Shown here: piece by piece, positions 19,555 through 29,392 of the stretch
Position numbering within the stretch: the stretch's first letter is position 1
Layout of the letters: every line of letters begins with the position of its first letter
Source of the DNA: G047528255 sp047528255
Lineage (GTDB): Bacteria; Bacteroidota; Bacteroidia; Flavobacteriales; Blattabacteriaceae
Reading direction: 5' to 3'
Assembly: GCA_047528255.1 (NCBI GenBank)
Contig: CP180024.1
Span: forward strand, 1,178,001-1,242,000
Length of the DNA stretch: 64,000 nucleotides
Position numbers and translations under genes: made by a program
Notes under the pieces: model-generated
What the model saw: only the letters and a program-made list of their open reading frames with translations
What the model was told of the DNA's origin: nothing
The model's database searches: none

Positions 19555-20240
19555 ATGTTGATCGATTTGTTCATCAAAAAATTGGTTTTGTTGACATTTG
19601 GCTTTTTTATTTTCATAGATTGTTTGATTTTAATCGGGGTTGGTGGTATTGGATCGGTTGTTTTATTTTACAGGATATGTGTTATTATATAGCGCATTAT
19701 GTTTATAATCCCCTCGATATTTTTCTGGGTTATAGACGTCATGCATCACAACTCAGAAAAGTTTAACATTACTACCGAATATTCGTGCCAATGTTTTTGA
19801 ACCTTTGACTCGTTATATTTTTTTCATCCCTATTTCCTATCTGAGGCTTTGAGTCTTTACAACACCATATTTGTATATGGTGTGGTCAGATGTACGACAA
19901 CCTTGGTGGCATATGAAGAGCGTCCATAAACTTGGACCTTTGGAATAGATTTTGGTCATTCTTTCGCATCATAGGTGTATCATGCTTCTAACGTGAAATA
20001 TCTCGATCAAAATATTGCTATGCTGTTGATCATATGGAATAATATTTTCGGTGCTTTTAAGAAGGAGGAGGATGGTGAGCCTGTGAAATATGGTCTGAGC
20101 AAATCGGTGAAAAACAGAAGCTCCTGGAATATGATTGTGCATGAATGGCGGAATTTGTAGGGGATATTCTTTAACCAAGTTTGACTTTTTTGCGCATGGT
20201 TGAAATATATTTTATCCTCCGGATTAGAGGCATGACGGAA
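19555..20240 (+). pseudogene. Decayed sterol desaturase / fatty acid hydroxylase gene
   Basis: Pieces of a di-iron membrane hydroxylase can be read in changing frames. In order they are a hydrophobic start (MLIDLFIKKLVLLTFGFF), RGWWYWIGCFILQDMCYYIAH, the HH motif in MHHNSEKFNITTE, FEPLTRYIFFIPIS, VHKLGPLE and a final open stretch (19975-20160) with HASNVKYLDQNIAMLLIIW and KYGLSKSVKNRSSWNM. Stops and frameshifts separate these segments, and some histidines are lost (the RHAS/HH region, SHHRC instead of a full HxxHH). Identity as the sterol desaturase family is supported by segment order and spacing. There is no IS inside, so the decay is by point mutation, and it fills the 900-bp gap between trmD and trmB. 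Confidence 0.75.
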
Positions 20241-20316
20241 TGCGAAAGACTAGAAAAATGCTTCAGATGGAGGCTAGCTCAAAAAAAATCTGTTTGAGGA
20301 TAGAGTACGATGAATA

Positions 20317-21000
20317 ATGGGAAAAGATAAGTTGAGGAGATTTGCGGAGAATGAGACTTTCTCGAATGTTTTTCAACCCGATCGGGAGGAGTTTTTTCGT
20401 TTCAAGGGAAGTTGGAATTCTGAATATTTTCGAAATAAACATCCCATTGTCTTGGAGTTGGGCTGTGGCAAGGGGGAATATACTTTGGCTTTGGCTGAGG
20501 CGTATCCTGACAAGAATTTTATTGGTATTGATATCAAGGGCGCTCGTTTTTGGCGTGGAGCCAAGAGTGCGTTAGAAAATCGGCTTGAAAATATAGCTTT
20601 TCTCAGAACGCGTATTGAATGGATCGATCGATTATTCGGACCGGAAGAGATCAGTGAAATTTGGATTACTTTTCCCGATCCGCAGATCAAATATAGGAGA
20701 GCCAAACATCGTTTGACTCATCCTGTTTTTTTGAGGAGGTATTACTCTATTATGAAACCCGGATCGTCCGTTCACTTGAAAACTGACAGTGAATTCCTTT
20801 ACGGTTATACTCAGGGTGTCTTGCAGTGCGGCAATCATGAGATCTTGTTGTGCAGCTATGATGTGTATCGGACTGATATGGTGCGTTTTCCTGAGTACGT
20901 GACTGAGGTTCAGACTTTCTATGAGAAATCTTTTCTAAGAATAGGTAAACTTATTTCTTATATTCAGTTCCGATTGAATTTTGATGGACTAACCTTATGA
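20317..21000 (+). CDS. trmB: tRNA (guanine-N7-)-methyltransferase
   Basis: The 227-aa class I methyltransferase makes m7G46 in tRNA. The SAM-binding loop is VLELGCGKGEYTLALAE (about 44-60), followed by FIGIDIKGAR (about 68-77). The catalytic segment ITFPDPQIKYRRAKHRL (about 114-130) contains the conserved PDPW/Q-K-RH pattern, and the product-binding LKTDSEFLY follows. Length is normal. It stands alone between the dead desaturase and an IS composite, without a recognisable own promoter. Confidence 0.95.
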   Translation: MGKDKLRRFAENETFSNVFQPDREEFFRFKGSWNSEYFRNKHPIVLELGCGKGEYTLALAEAYPDKNFIGIDIKGARFWRGAKSALENRLENIAFLRTRIEWIDRLFGPEEISEIWITFPDPQIKYRRAKHRLTHPVFLRRYYSIMKPGSSVHLKTDSEFLYGYTQGVLQCGNHEILLCSYDVYRTDMVRFPEYVTEVQTFYEKSFLRIGKLISYIQFRLNFDGLTL

Positions 21001-21104
21001 GCTCTGCTGCTTTTTCTAGTGCTTATCGCTTTGAGGTCGTACCAAAAAGTTTGGTTTTTATATTTGGATGTTATTCATATATCTGATTACTAGTTGATAA
21101 TTCT

Positions 21105-21349
21105 TTGAGAACGTTGCGGAACTATTTTTTTAAGGTGGATTATGTTTATTCATCCATCCTAGATGGTTTCGTTGGAGAACAATGTAGATATAATTTTTTA
21201 TATCTTATTCTATAAATTATTGATTATAAATTAATATAATTATATCTATTGTTATGGACTACATATAATAATTTCAGAGGAACGATACAAATTATACCCC
21301 ATAGCCTCCATAAGATGCTGGGCATGCACATGAGTTAATGCTTTGTAAC
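21105..21349 (-). mobile_element. IS5-family right-end fragment with a left-end tip
   Basis: A right-end fragment in minus orientation (about 21120-21349) is preceded by an 11-bp left-end tip GAGAACGTTGC (from 21106). On its other side it is cut precisely where the next, plus-strand IS copy begins. Confidence 0.75.
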
Positions 21350-22578
21350 GAGAACGTTTCATGGGAGAAGGAGTTTAAAATATTTGTAAATCAATATATT
21401 GTTTCGTATATTTGAAGTATGAAATAAAAAATCGGCTCTATGCTCAGAAGCACTCCACAAATAAGATTTAGTGAACTGTATATGGGACGTTCTACCAGAA
21501 GGCTTTAGTTTTTTAAAAGGTTAAAAACCTTGATCTACTGGAAAGGGATGGAAAAAGAAATAAGAAAAATATATTAAAAAGTCCTGGAATAAAAGGTCAA
21601 CCGGTTTACAGTGGAATATGGTTATTTAAGATGATGCTTTTGATTCACTCCTATGATCTCAGTGATTTAAGAATGGAAGAATTGGTGAAAGAATCTTTGA
21701 TCTGCATCCGTTTTTGTGGTTTTTGATTAAAATATCATATCCCAGATCATACGATTCTATGCAAATTTCGTAATGAAAGAGTAGCAAAAAAACATATGAG
21801 CGCTTACTGAAAAAGATCAATAAAGAATTAGAAAAGCATCAGGAGATAGTTAAAACAGGCAGTGATACTAGACGCCAGTATTATAGTGAGTTCTTTTGTT
21901 CCCAAGGGAACTCCTAGCTACGTAGTGGAGGATCGGAAGGAGAGGGTAAAAACAAATCAGTCAAAGAAAAAAAAGAGTAAAAAAAGATACTCAACCAGGA
22001 GTAGACACTCAAGGAAAATGTCTCAAGAAATCAGGTAAACTCTATTACGGATACAAGAGACATAGGGTCTGCAAAAATGGAATGATAGTGTAGAGGGCTA
22101 AAGCTATTAATAAGTAAACTAGGATATAAACTCAGAAAAGTATAAGTAGACAAAGCTTACCAAGTTTCAGCCAACGTGTCTTACTTTCATAGTCGAGGCA
22201 TCAAATACCTTATACAGAAGAAAGCCTATAGGTACCCTCCCTTAAGTAGGATAGCTATATTATTCAACAAATTAATGAGTAAAACCCGATGGGTAGTAGA
22301 ACGTGCTTTTTGCAGTGTAAAGTGTTGGTTTGGATCAGGAAAGGCTCGTTACAAAGGATTAACTTGTGTGCATGCCCAGCATCTTATGGAGGCTATGTCG
22401 TATAATTTGTATCATTTCCCTGGAATGATTTTATGCTGTCCATAAAAATAAATATAATTAATTAATTTATAATAGATAATTATCGAATACGATATGAAAG
22501 ACTAAATCTATATCGTTTTTCAACGAAGCTCATCTAGGAGGCTGAATAGAGGTAATTCATCTTAATACTAATGGTCTC
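21350..22578 (+). mobile_element. IS5-family element, plus orientation
   Basis: A 1229-bp copy from GAGAACGTTTC to GGTCTC. The transposase is split by stops; the longest C-terminal piece (22176-22445) holds VERAFCSVKCWFGSGKARYKGL with the catalytic Glu. Its right end lies only 20 nt before thiL. Confidence 0.9.
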
Positions 22579-22598
22579 ATATTTTCAATTCAACTCAT

Positions 22599-23660
22599 AT
22601 GTTTGAAGATAAAAAAACTCAACACACTGCCCTGAAAGAGTGGGGAGAATTCGCCCTGATTAAACATTTGACTCAACAAATTGACATCGCCAATCCTACT
22701 ACAATCAAAGGGATAGGGGATGATGCCGCGGTGCTGAAAATCTCTAACAAGCACATAGTCATCTCTACCGACATGCTTCTTGAAGGCGTCCATTTCAATT
22801 TGGCATACACACCTTTGGTGCATCTTGGGTATAAAGCAGTTACCGTCAACCTCAGCGACATCTATGCAATGAATGCCATACCCACACAAATTACAGTTTC
22901 TGTAGCAGCATCCAACCGTTTCACTGTAGAAGCTCTCGAAACGCTTTATGAAGGTATCCTCCGCGCCTGCAAAAACTACGGCGTAGATCTCGTTGGAGGA
23001 GACACAGCTTCTTCCAATACAGGCTTGGTGATTTCCATAATGGCCATCGGCCAAGCAGATGAAAAAGACATAGTCTACCGTAACGGAGCCCAAGTAAACG
23101 ATCTTATCGTCGTATCGGGAGATCTAGGCGGCGCTTATCTAGGGCTACAGGTGCTCGAACGTGAAAACGAGGTATTCAAAATTAATCCTCACATGCAACC
23201 AGATTTGACAGGTTACGAATACATCCTCGAAAGACAGCTCAAACCTGAGGCTAGGAAGAACATTCAAGCTCTTTTAAAAGAGTTGAACATCAAACCCAGC
23301 GCGATGATTGATATCTCCGATGGCCTGGCCTCGGAAATCCTCCACCTATGTGATCAAAGCCAAACAGGATGTCGATTATATGAAGAAAAGATCCCTCTGG
23401 ATCCTCAAGTGATCTCGACTACTGAAGAATTTCGCATTAACCCCGTAACAGCCGCACTCAATGGAGGAGAAGACTACGAGTTGCTCTTTACCATACCTTT
23501 AGACCAGCATGAATTGATCAAAAAATATCGAAAAATTAGCGTAATTGGACATATGACGGACAAAAAAGAAGGAACTCGACTGGTAAATAAAGGCGGGCAA
23601 ATGATCCCCCTCACTGCACAAGGCTGGGACGCTTTTTTGAAAAAAAATCACACAAGCTGA
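22599..23660 (+). CDS. thiL: Thiamine-monophosphate kinase
   Basis: The 353-aa enzyme phosphorylates thiamine monophosphate to the active diphosphate, using ATP. Family motifs are GIGDDAAVL (about 41-49), STDMLLEGVHFN (about 56-67), VGGDTASS (about 131-138) and IDISDGLASEI (about 238-248), which bind Mg-ATP and substrate. It appears complete, and the C-terminus GWDAFLKKN is family-like. It is boxed in by IS ends: 20 nt after one right end, and with its stop codon TGA sharing its last two bases with another. The coding strand is C- and A-rich while other plus-strand genes nearby are G- and T-rich, which suggests the segment has been inverted. Confidence 0.94.
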   Translation: MFEDKKTQHTALKEWGEFALIKHLTQQIDIANPTTIKGIGDDAAVLKISNKHIVISTDMLLEGVHFNLAYTPLVHLGYKAVTVNLSDIYAMNAIPTQITVSVAASNRFTVEALETLYEGILRACKNYGVDLVGGDTASSNTGLVISIMAIGQADEKDIVYRNGAQVNDLIVVSGDLGGAYLGLQVLERENEVFKINPHMQPDLTGYEYILERQLKPEARKNIQALLKELNIKPSAMIDISDGLASEILHLCDQSQTGCRLYEEKIPLDPQVISTTEEFRINPVTAALNGGEDYELLFTIPLDQHELIKKYRKISVIGHMTDKKEGTRLVNKGGQMIPLTAQGWDAFLKKNHTS

Positions 23661-23914
23661 GACCATTGTTTTAATGGTGGATTACCTTTATTCAGCCATC
23701 TTAGATGGGCTTAGTTAGAGAAGATGTAGATTTAGTCTTTCACATTGTATTAGAAAACTATTAATTAATAAATTAATCATATATATTGTTATGAACAGCG
23801 TATAATAAGGCCAGGGGTATGATATAAATTATGCTTAATAGCCGCTATAAGATGCTGAGCATGCACACGAGCTGATCCTTTGTAACGAACCTTTCCTGAT
23901 CCACACCAACGCTT
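23659..23914 (-). mobile_element. IS5-family right-end fragment
   Basis: 256 bp of a minus-oriented copy. Its first two bases complete the thiL stop codon. It is cut where a plus-oriented copy begins; its matching left end is at 25191-25244. Confidence 0.85.
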
Positions 23915-25190
23915 TGAGAACGTTTCATGGGATAAATAGATTAAAATATTTATAAATCAATATATTGTTTCGTATATTTGGAGTACAAAATAAGAAAATT
24001 CGGCTCTATGCTCAGAAGCACCGCACAAATAAGCTTTAGTGAACTATATATGGAATGTTCTACCAGAAGGAGTGAGTTTTTCAAAAGGTTAAACACCTTG
24101 ATCCACTGGAAAGGGATGGAAAAAGAAATAAGAAAAATATATCAAAAAGGACAGGGAATAAAAAGCCAACTTGCTTACAGTGGAATATCGTTATTTAAGA
24201 TGATGCTTTTGAGTAACTGGTATGATCTCAGTGATGTAGGACACGGAAGAATTGGTAAAAAAGCCTTGTGTTGCATTCGCTTTTTTGGTTTTCGATTGGA
24301 AGATCAGATTTCAGATCATACGACTCTATGCAGATTTCGAAATGAAATAGTAGCAAAAAAGCGTATGAGCGCTTACTGAAAAAAATCAATAAAGAATTAG
24401 AAAAGAATCAGGAGATAGTTAAAATAGGAGTGATAGTAGATACCGTGTATTATAGTGAATCCCTCTGCTTCCAAGGGAAACTCCTACCTATGTAGTGGAG
24501 GATCGGAAGGAAGAGAGCAAAAGCAAATCAGTCAAAGAAAAGCAAGGGTAAAAAAAGAGACTCAATCAGGAGAGTAGACATTCGAGGAAATGGCTCAAGA
24601 AATTAGTTAAGCTTTATTACGGATACAAGAAGCACATAGGGATGGATAAAATGAAATAATACTAGCTGTACATAGCGTAGCAGCCAATGAGCATGATAGA
24701 GTAGAGAGATCTAAAGCCATTAATAAGCAAACTAAGATATATGCCCAGAGAAGTATATGCAGACAAAGTTTATCAAGTGCCACCCAAGGTTCTTCCTTAT
24801 CATAGTTGAGGCATCAAATACCGTATACATAAGAAAGCTTATAAGAACCGACCCTTAAGTAGTATAGATATATTATTCAACAAATTAGTGACTAAAACTC
24901 GATGGGTATTAGAACGTACTTTTGGCAGTATAAAGCGTTAGTTTGGGTCAGGAAAGGCTCGTTACAAAGGATTAGCTCGTGTGCATGCCCAGCATCTTAT
25001 GGAGGCTATAGCTCATAATTTGTATCGTTCCCCTGGAAGTATTATGCGTTGTCCATAAAAATAGATATAATTAATTAATTTATAATCAATAGTATTTCGA
25101 ATACAATGTGAAAGAGTAAATCTACATTTTCTCTAACGAACCCATCTAGGAGGCTGAATAAACGTAATCCACCATTAATAGAAGGGTCTC
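23915..25190 (+). mobile_element. IS5-family element nested in an opposite copy
   Basis: A full-length plus-oriented copy (about 1276 bp, GAGAACGTTTC to GGTCTC) lying between the two ends of a minus-oriented copy. The N-terminal transposase part is open for 133 codons (23978-24379) and includes the DUF772-like region, then frameshifts follow. Confidence 0.9.
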
Positions 25191-25244
25191 GAAACAATAT
25201 ATTGATTTATAAGTGTTTTACCCTATTCTATCATGCAACGTTCT
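25191..25244 (-). mobile_element. IS5-family left-end fragment overlapping the hemL leader
   Basis: 54 bp matching the IS left end in minus orientation, ending CATGCAACGTTCTT. Its internal ATG (25233) is in frame with hemL, 18 nt before the preferred hemL start. Confidence 0.8.
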
Positions 25245-25250
25245 TATATC

Positions 25251-26543
25251 ATGACTCGTTATCAACGCAGCAGCTCCCTTTTTCAAGAGGCGCGGAAATT
25301 CATCCCTGGTGGGGTCAACTCTCCTGTGAGAGCCTTCAAAAGTGTAGGAGGTACACCGATTTTTATCAAAGAGGCCCGGGGGGCTTATCTTCTTGATGAA
25401 GATGGACATCGATATATCGATTACATCAACTCTTGGGGGCCTATGATCCTTGGGCATGCTCATCCGAATGTGGTGCAAGCTTTGTCCGAGCAAATCCGAA
25501 AAGGCACTTCTTACGGCACTCCGACGGCTCTTGAAACTGAGATGGCTAGCTTGATTGTCGATATGGTGCCCGGTGTGGATAAAGTACGCATGGTTAATTC
25601 TGGTACGGAGGCTTGCATGAGTGCCGTTCGTTTGGCTAGAGGATATACGGGAAGGGAAAAAATTATCAAATTTTCCGGTTGTTATCATGGACATGCAGAT
25701 GCTTTTTTGATCATGGCCGGTAGTGGTGCGGCTACTTTCGGAACACCCAACAGCGCGGGCGTTACACAAGGCTCAGCTAGGGATACTTTATCGGCGTGTT
25801 ATAATGACCTCGAGAGTGTGCAAAAATTAGCAGCTCAATACAAAGGATCTATTGCTGCTATTATTATCGAGCCCGTTGCCGGAAATATGGGATGCATTTC
25901 TCCGGAGGAAGGTTTTTTACAAGGGCTAAGGGATCTCTGTGATTCCGAAAGTATTTTATTGATTTTCGATGAGGTGATGACTGGTTTTCGATTGGCCATA
26001 GGTGGTGCGCAAGAGTATTTCGGTATTCTGGCGGATATCGTGACCCTCGGTAAGGTGATCGGTGGTGGATTGCCTGTAGGGGCTTTTGCCGCTCGTCAAG
26101 AGATTATGTCCTGTTTGGCTCCTGAGGGACCGGTTTATCAATCGGGGACACTCTCCGGTAATCCTTTGGCCATGTGTGCCGGATATGTGTTGTTGAAAGA
26201 ATTGAAAGATCGGATTGAAATTTTTGGAAGCCTTCGTGAGAAGACCGAGTATCTTCATCGAGGATTGTCTCAGGTGTTGTCGACCGCTAGTATTCCGTAT
26301 TCAATAAACCGTTGTGGTTCAATGATTTCTCTGTTCTTTTCTTCTGAAGAAGTTCGGGATTTTGAAACAGCGAAAGAGGCCGATCATGCGCGTTTCAATA
26401 ATTTTTTTCACGGTATGCTCAAACGAGGCGTTTATTTACCTCCTTCTCCTTTCGAGACTTGGTTTCTTTGTGATGCGCTTACTACTGAAGACCTCGATCA
26501 TACCGTGATGTCGGCCGAAGCCGTATGCAAAGATCTTTTATGA
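25251..26543 (+). CDS. hemL: Glutamate-1-semialdehyde 2,1-aminomutase
   Basis: The 430-aa PLP enzyme makes 5-aminolevulinate in the C5 route to haem. Seen are IPGGVNSPVRAFKSVGG near the start, NSGTEACMSAVRLARG (about 114-129), the aspartate in LLIFDEVMTGFRL and the PLP lysine in TLGKVIGGGLPVGAF (about residue 266). Length and motifs are typical of an active enzyme. The reading frame also extends to an ATG at 25233 lying in an IS end, adding MQRSYI; MTRYQRSSSLF at 25251 fits the family better. The native promoter was replaced by IS sequence. Haem supply fits the b558 succinate dehydrogenase in this window. Confidence 0.95.
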   Translation: MTRYQRSSSLFQEARKFIPGGVNSPVRAFKSVGGTPIFIKEARGAYLLDEDGHRYIDYINSWGPMILGHAHPNVVQALSEQIRKGTSYGTPTALETEMASLIVDMVPGVDKVRMVNSGTEACMSAVRLARGYTGREKIIKFSGCYHGHADAFLIMAGSGAATFGTPNSAGVTQGSARDTLSACYNDLESVQKLAAQYKGSIAAIIIEPVAGNMGCISPEEGFLQGLRDLCDSESILLIFDEVMTGFRLAIGGAQEYFGILADIVTLGKVIGGGLPVGAFAARQEIMSCLAPEGPVYQSGTLSGNPLAMCAGYVLLKELKDRIEIFGSLREKTEYLHRGLSQVLSTASIPYSINRCGSMISLFFSSEEVRDFETAKEADHARFNNFFHGMLKRGVYLPPSPFETWFLCDALTTEDLDHTVMSAEAVCKDLL

Positions 26544-26607
26544 TTTATCTAGTAAAGTAGAGCAGCGTTATGGCCTTTAAGAAATTTTTGGAAGCATCTA
26601 ATTAATT

Positions 26608-26821
26608 GAACCCATTGTGTTAAGGTGGATTACGTTTATTCAGCCTCCTAGATGGCTTCGTTGGAAACGAAGTAGATTTAATCTTTTACAGCGTATTTGA
26701 TATATTATTTATTATAAAATAATTAATTATATCTATTTTTATGAATAGCGCATAATGTGCCAAAGGGACGATACAAGTTATCTTCCATAACTTTCATAAG
26801 TTCTGGGCATACATACGATCT
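26608..26821 (-). mobile_element. IS5-family right-end fragment
   Basis: About 214 bp of a minus-oriented right end (GAACCCATTGTG at its tip), cut where a plus-oriented copy begins. No left end of this copy is found beyond it. Confidence 0.8.
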
Positions 26822-28085
26822 GAGAACGTCGCATGGAAGGAGGAGGCTAAAGTATTTGTAAATCAATATATTGTTTCGTACATCTGGAATGTAACATAAA
26901 AAATTCGGCTCTATGCTCAGAAGTACCGCACAAATAAGCTTTAGTGAACTATATATGGAACCTTCTATCAGAAGGAGTGAGTTTTTCAAAAGGTTAAAAC
27001 CTTGATTTACTGGGAAGGAATGGAGAAAGAAATAAGAAAAATATATCAAAAAGGCTAAGGAATAAAAGGCAACCTGCTTACAGTGGTATATCGTTATTTA
27101 CGATGATGCTTTTGATTCACTGATATGATCTCAGTAATCTAGGAACAGAAGAATTGGTGAAAAAATACTTGAGCTTCATGCGCTTTTTTTTATTAGAAGA
27201 TCAGAGCCCAGATCATATGACTCTATGCAGATTTCGCAATGAAATAGTAGCCAAAAAGGCATATGAGCGCTTACTGAAAAAGATCAATAAAGAATTAAAA
27301 AAAAATCAGGCGATAGTTAAAACAGGAGTGATAGTAGATGGCAGTATTACAGTGAGTCCCCTTGCTCCAAAGGGTGTTCCTATCTACGTAGTGGAGGATC
27401 GGAAGGAAGAGGGGAAAAAGAAAATAAATCAAAGAAAAGTAAGGGTAAAAAAAGAGACTCAATCAGGACTAGATACTCAAGGATAATGGCTTAATAAATC
27501 AGGTAAACTCTACTACGAATACAATAAGCAGATAGGGGGGATAAAAACGGAATGATACTAGCTTCTACATAGCGTAGCAGCCAATGAGCATGATAGTAGA
27601 GATCTAAAGAGCTATTAATAAGCAAAATAGGATATAAAATTAGAGAAGTATATACATACAAAGGTTACCAAGTGCCAGCCAACGTGTCTTACTTTCATAG
27701 TCGAGGCATCAAAGACCGTATACAAAAGAAAGCCTATAGGAACCGTCCTTAATCTAGTATAGCTATATTATTCAACAAATTAGTGAGTAAAACCCGATGG
27801 GTACTAGAACGTACTTATAGCAGTATAAAGTGTTGGTTTGGATCAGGAAAGGCTCGTTACAAAGGATTATTTCGTGTGCATGCCCAGCCTCTTATGGAGG
27901 CTATGGTGCATAATTTGTATCGTTTTCCTGGAGTTATTATGATCTTTTCATAAAAATAGATATAATTAATTAACTTATAAGCAATAGTATTTCGAATACA
28001 ATGTGAAAAACTAAATCTATATTTTCTCTAATGAACCTATTTAGGAGGCTGAATAAACGTAATCCACTATTAAAACAATGGTCTC
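26822..28085 (+). mobile_element. IS5-family element, plus orientation
   Basis: A 1264-bp copy (GAGAACGTCGC to GGTCTC). The middle of the transposase is open from 27154 to 27486, including the first catalytic Asp (VDGSITVSPL, D retained); other parts are frameshifted. Confidence 0.9.
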
Positions 28086-28571
28086 TTGGTTGTAGGCTCT
28101 TTTTCGCAAACGTTTCGGGTGTAACCTGTTAAGGAGGTGATCAGCTTGGCTTGAGGGACTCTAGGAAGTGATTTCAAGCGATGTCCAGTAGTTTTCCCAT
28201 CATGACACTGACTTCGAACTATCGATGATACTTGAGCTCGTGTTCCAGTTTTTGAGTTATATTCCCATTTTCATGGGTATAATAGCGAAACCATTGTATC
28301 GAGAGGCAACGGATTTTTTTCTTTGATCTTTTGGTTGAGATATCCGGGAGAAATAAGGAGTAAATAAATTCGTAATTTATTGAATAATAATCCTCTTCAT
28401 TTGATAAAACAGCTTAGTATCTATAGCAGCGTCTTGGAAAAAATAAGCCCATAGTATTTTAACATCTTGTTGAAGACATACATTTGCCAATGCAATGTAC
28501 GAATTATTCGGAGAGTCGGAAAGATATGTGTAGAGGGATCGGTTTTTACTGTAATCTTTTGAAGTCTGTTC
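28086..28571. other. Gap of 486 bp with a possible minus-strand remnant
   Basis: No intact gene. On the minus strand a frame without stops runs from about 28574 down to a stop at 28377-28379. It includes SLYTYLSDSPNNSYIALAN and VKILWAYFFQDAAIDT, which look protein-like, but I do not recognise the family. Further left, another short minus-strand stretch with RYYTHENGNITQKLEHELKY ends at a stop. These may be pieces of one decayed gene divergent from lpxH. Confidence 0.35.
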
Positions 28572-29327
28572 ATGAAGATATCTTTATCACAGGATAAGAA
28601 AATCTATTTTGCTTCTGATCAACATTTTGGAGCACCTGATGCGGTGACAAGTCGTTGGAGAGAACAACAATTCGTTCGGTGGCTTGACGGGATCAAGATA
28701 GATGCTCAGCTGCTTTTTTTATTGGGAGATGTGTTTGACTTTTGGGTTGAATATAAGTCGGTTGTTCCCAAGGGGTTTGTGCGGGTTTTGGGCAAGTTAG
28801 CCGAGTTAGCCGATAGAGGCGTACGCATTATCTTTTTTGTGGGAAATCACGACCTCTGGTCTAAAAAATATCTCTCTGAAGAAATCGGAGCGGAGGTGTT
28901 CTACGAAAGGATGGATTTTCTCATCAATGAGAAGCTTTTTTTGATCGGGCATGGTGATGGTTTAGGTCCAGGAGATATGCCGTATAAAAGGTTGAAAAGA
29001 TTGTTTGTAAACCCTTTTGCTTGTTTTTTATTTCGTTGGTTGCATCCGGATTTAGGTATACGTTTCGGAAGAAATATTTGCCTGAGGAATAAAGAAGGGA
29101 GGGATGTTCCTCCTTTTCTCGGAGAGAATAAAGAACGTCTTATCCTTTACGCCAAACGGAAGCTTGATGAAAAAGCCTATGATTTTTTCATATTTGGACA
29201 TCGTCATTTTCCGTCGGATGTTGTATTAAGTCCTCAGAGTCGATGTATCAACCTGGGAGATTGGGTGCAACATTTTACTTACGCCGAGTATGACGGGAAA
29301 GATGTTCGTTTAGAAAAGTTTTTATAA
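28572..29327 (+). CDS. lpxH: UDP-2,3-diacylglucosamine diphosphatase
   Basis: The 251-aa calcineurin-like metallophosphoesterase cleaves UDP-2,3-diacylglucosamine to lipid X, the fourth step of lipid A synthesis at the inner membrane surface. All metal-binding motifs appear in order: SDQHFG (about 15-20), GDVFDFW (about 52-58), GNHDLW (about 88-93), GHGDGLGPGD (about 125-134) and FGHRHFP (about 208-214). The length is normal for Bacteroidota LpxH. A working lipid A pathway is implied, in agreement with lptE and the aminotransferase. The gene ends 9 nt before an IS left end. Confidence 0.93.
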   Translation: MKISLSQDKKIYFASDQHFGAPDAVTSRWREQQFVRWLDGIKIDAQLLFLLGDVFDFWVEYKSVVPKGFVRVLGKLAELADRGVRIIFFVGNHDLWSKKYLSEEIGAEVFYERMDFLINEKLFLIGHGDGLGPGDMPYKRLKRLFVNPFACFLFRWLHPDLGIRFGRNICLRNKEGRDVPPFLGENKERLILYAKRKLDEKAYDFFIFGHRHFPSDVVLSPQSRCINLGDWVQHFTYAEYDGKDVRLEKFL

Positions 29328-29336
29328 TACTGTTTC

Positions 29337-29392
29337 GAGAACGTGGCATGAGAGAATTGGTTTAAAATATTTGTAAATCAATATATTATTTC
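29337..29392 (+). mobile_element. IS5-family left-end fragment
   Basis: 56 bp of a plus-oriented left end, cut where a minus-oriented copy begins. It starts 9 nt after lpxH. Confidence 0.8.

Noticed and set aside
28131..28145. TAAGGAGGTGATC resembles the reverse complement of the 16S rRNA 3' end
   Set aside because: The match stops after about 13 bases and the following sequence does not resemble 16S rRNA on either strand, so it is taken as chance.
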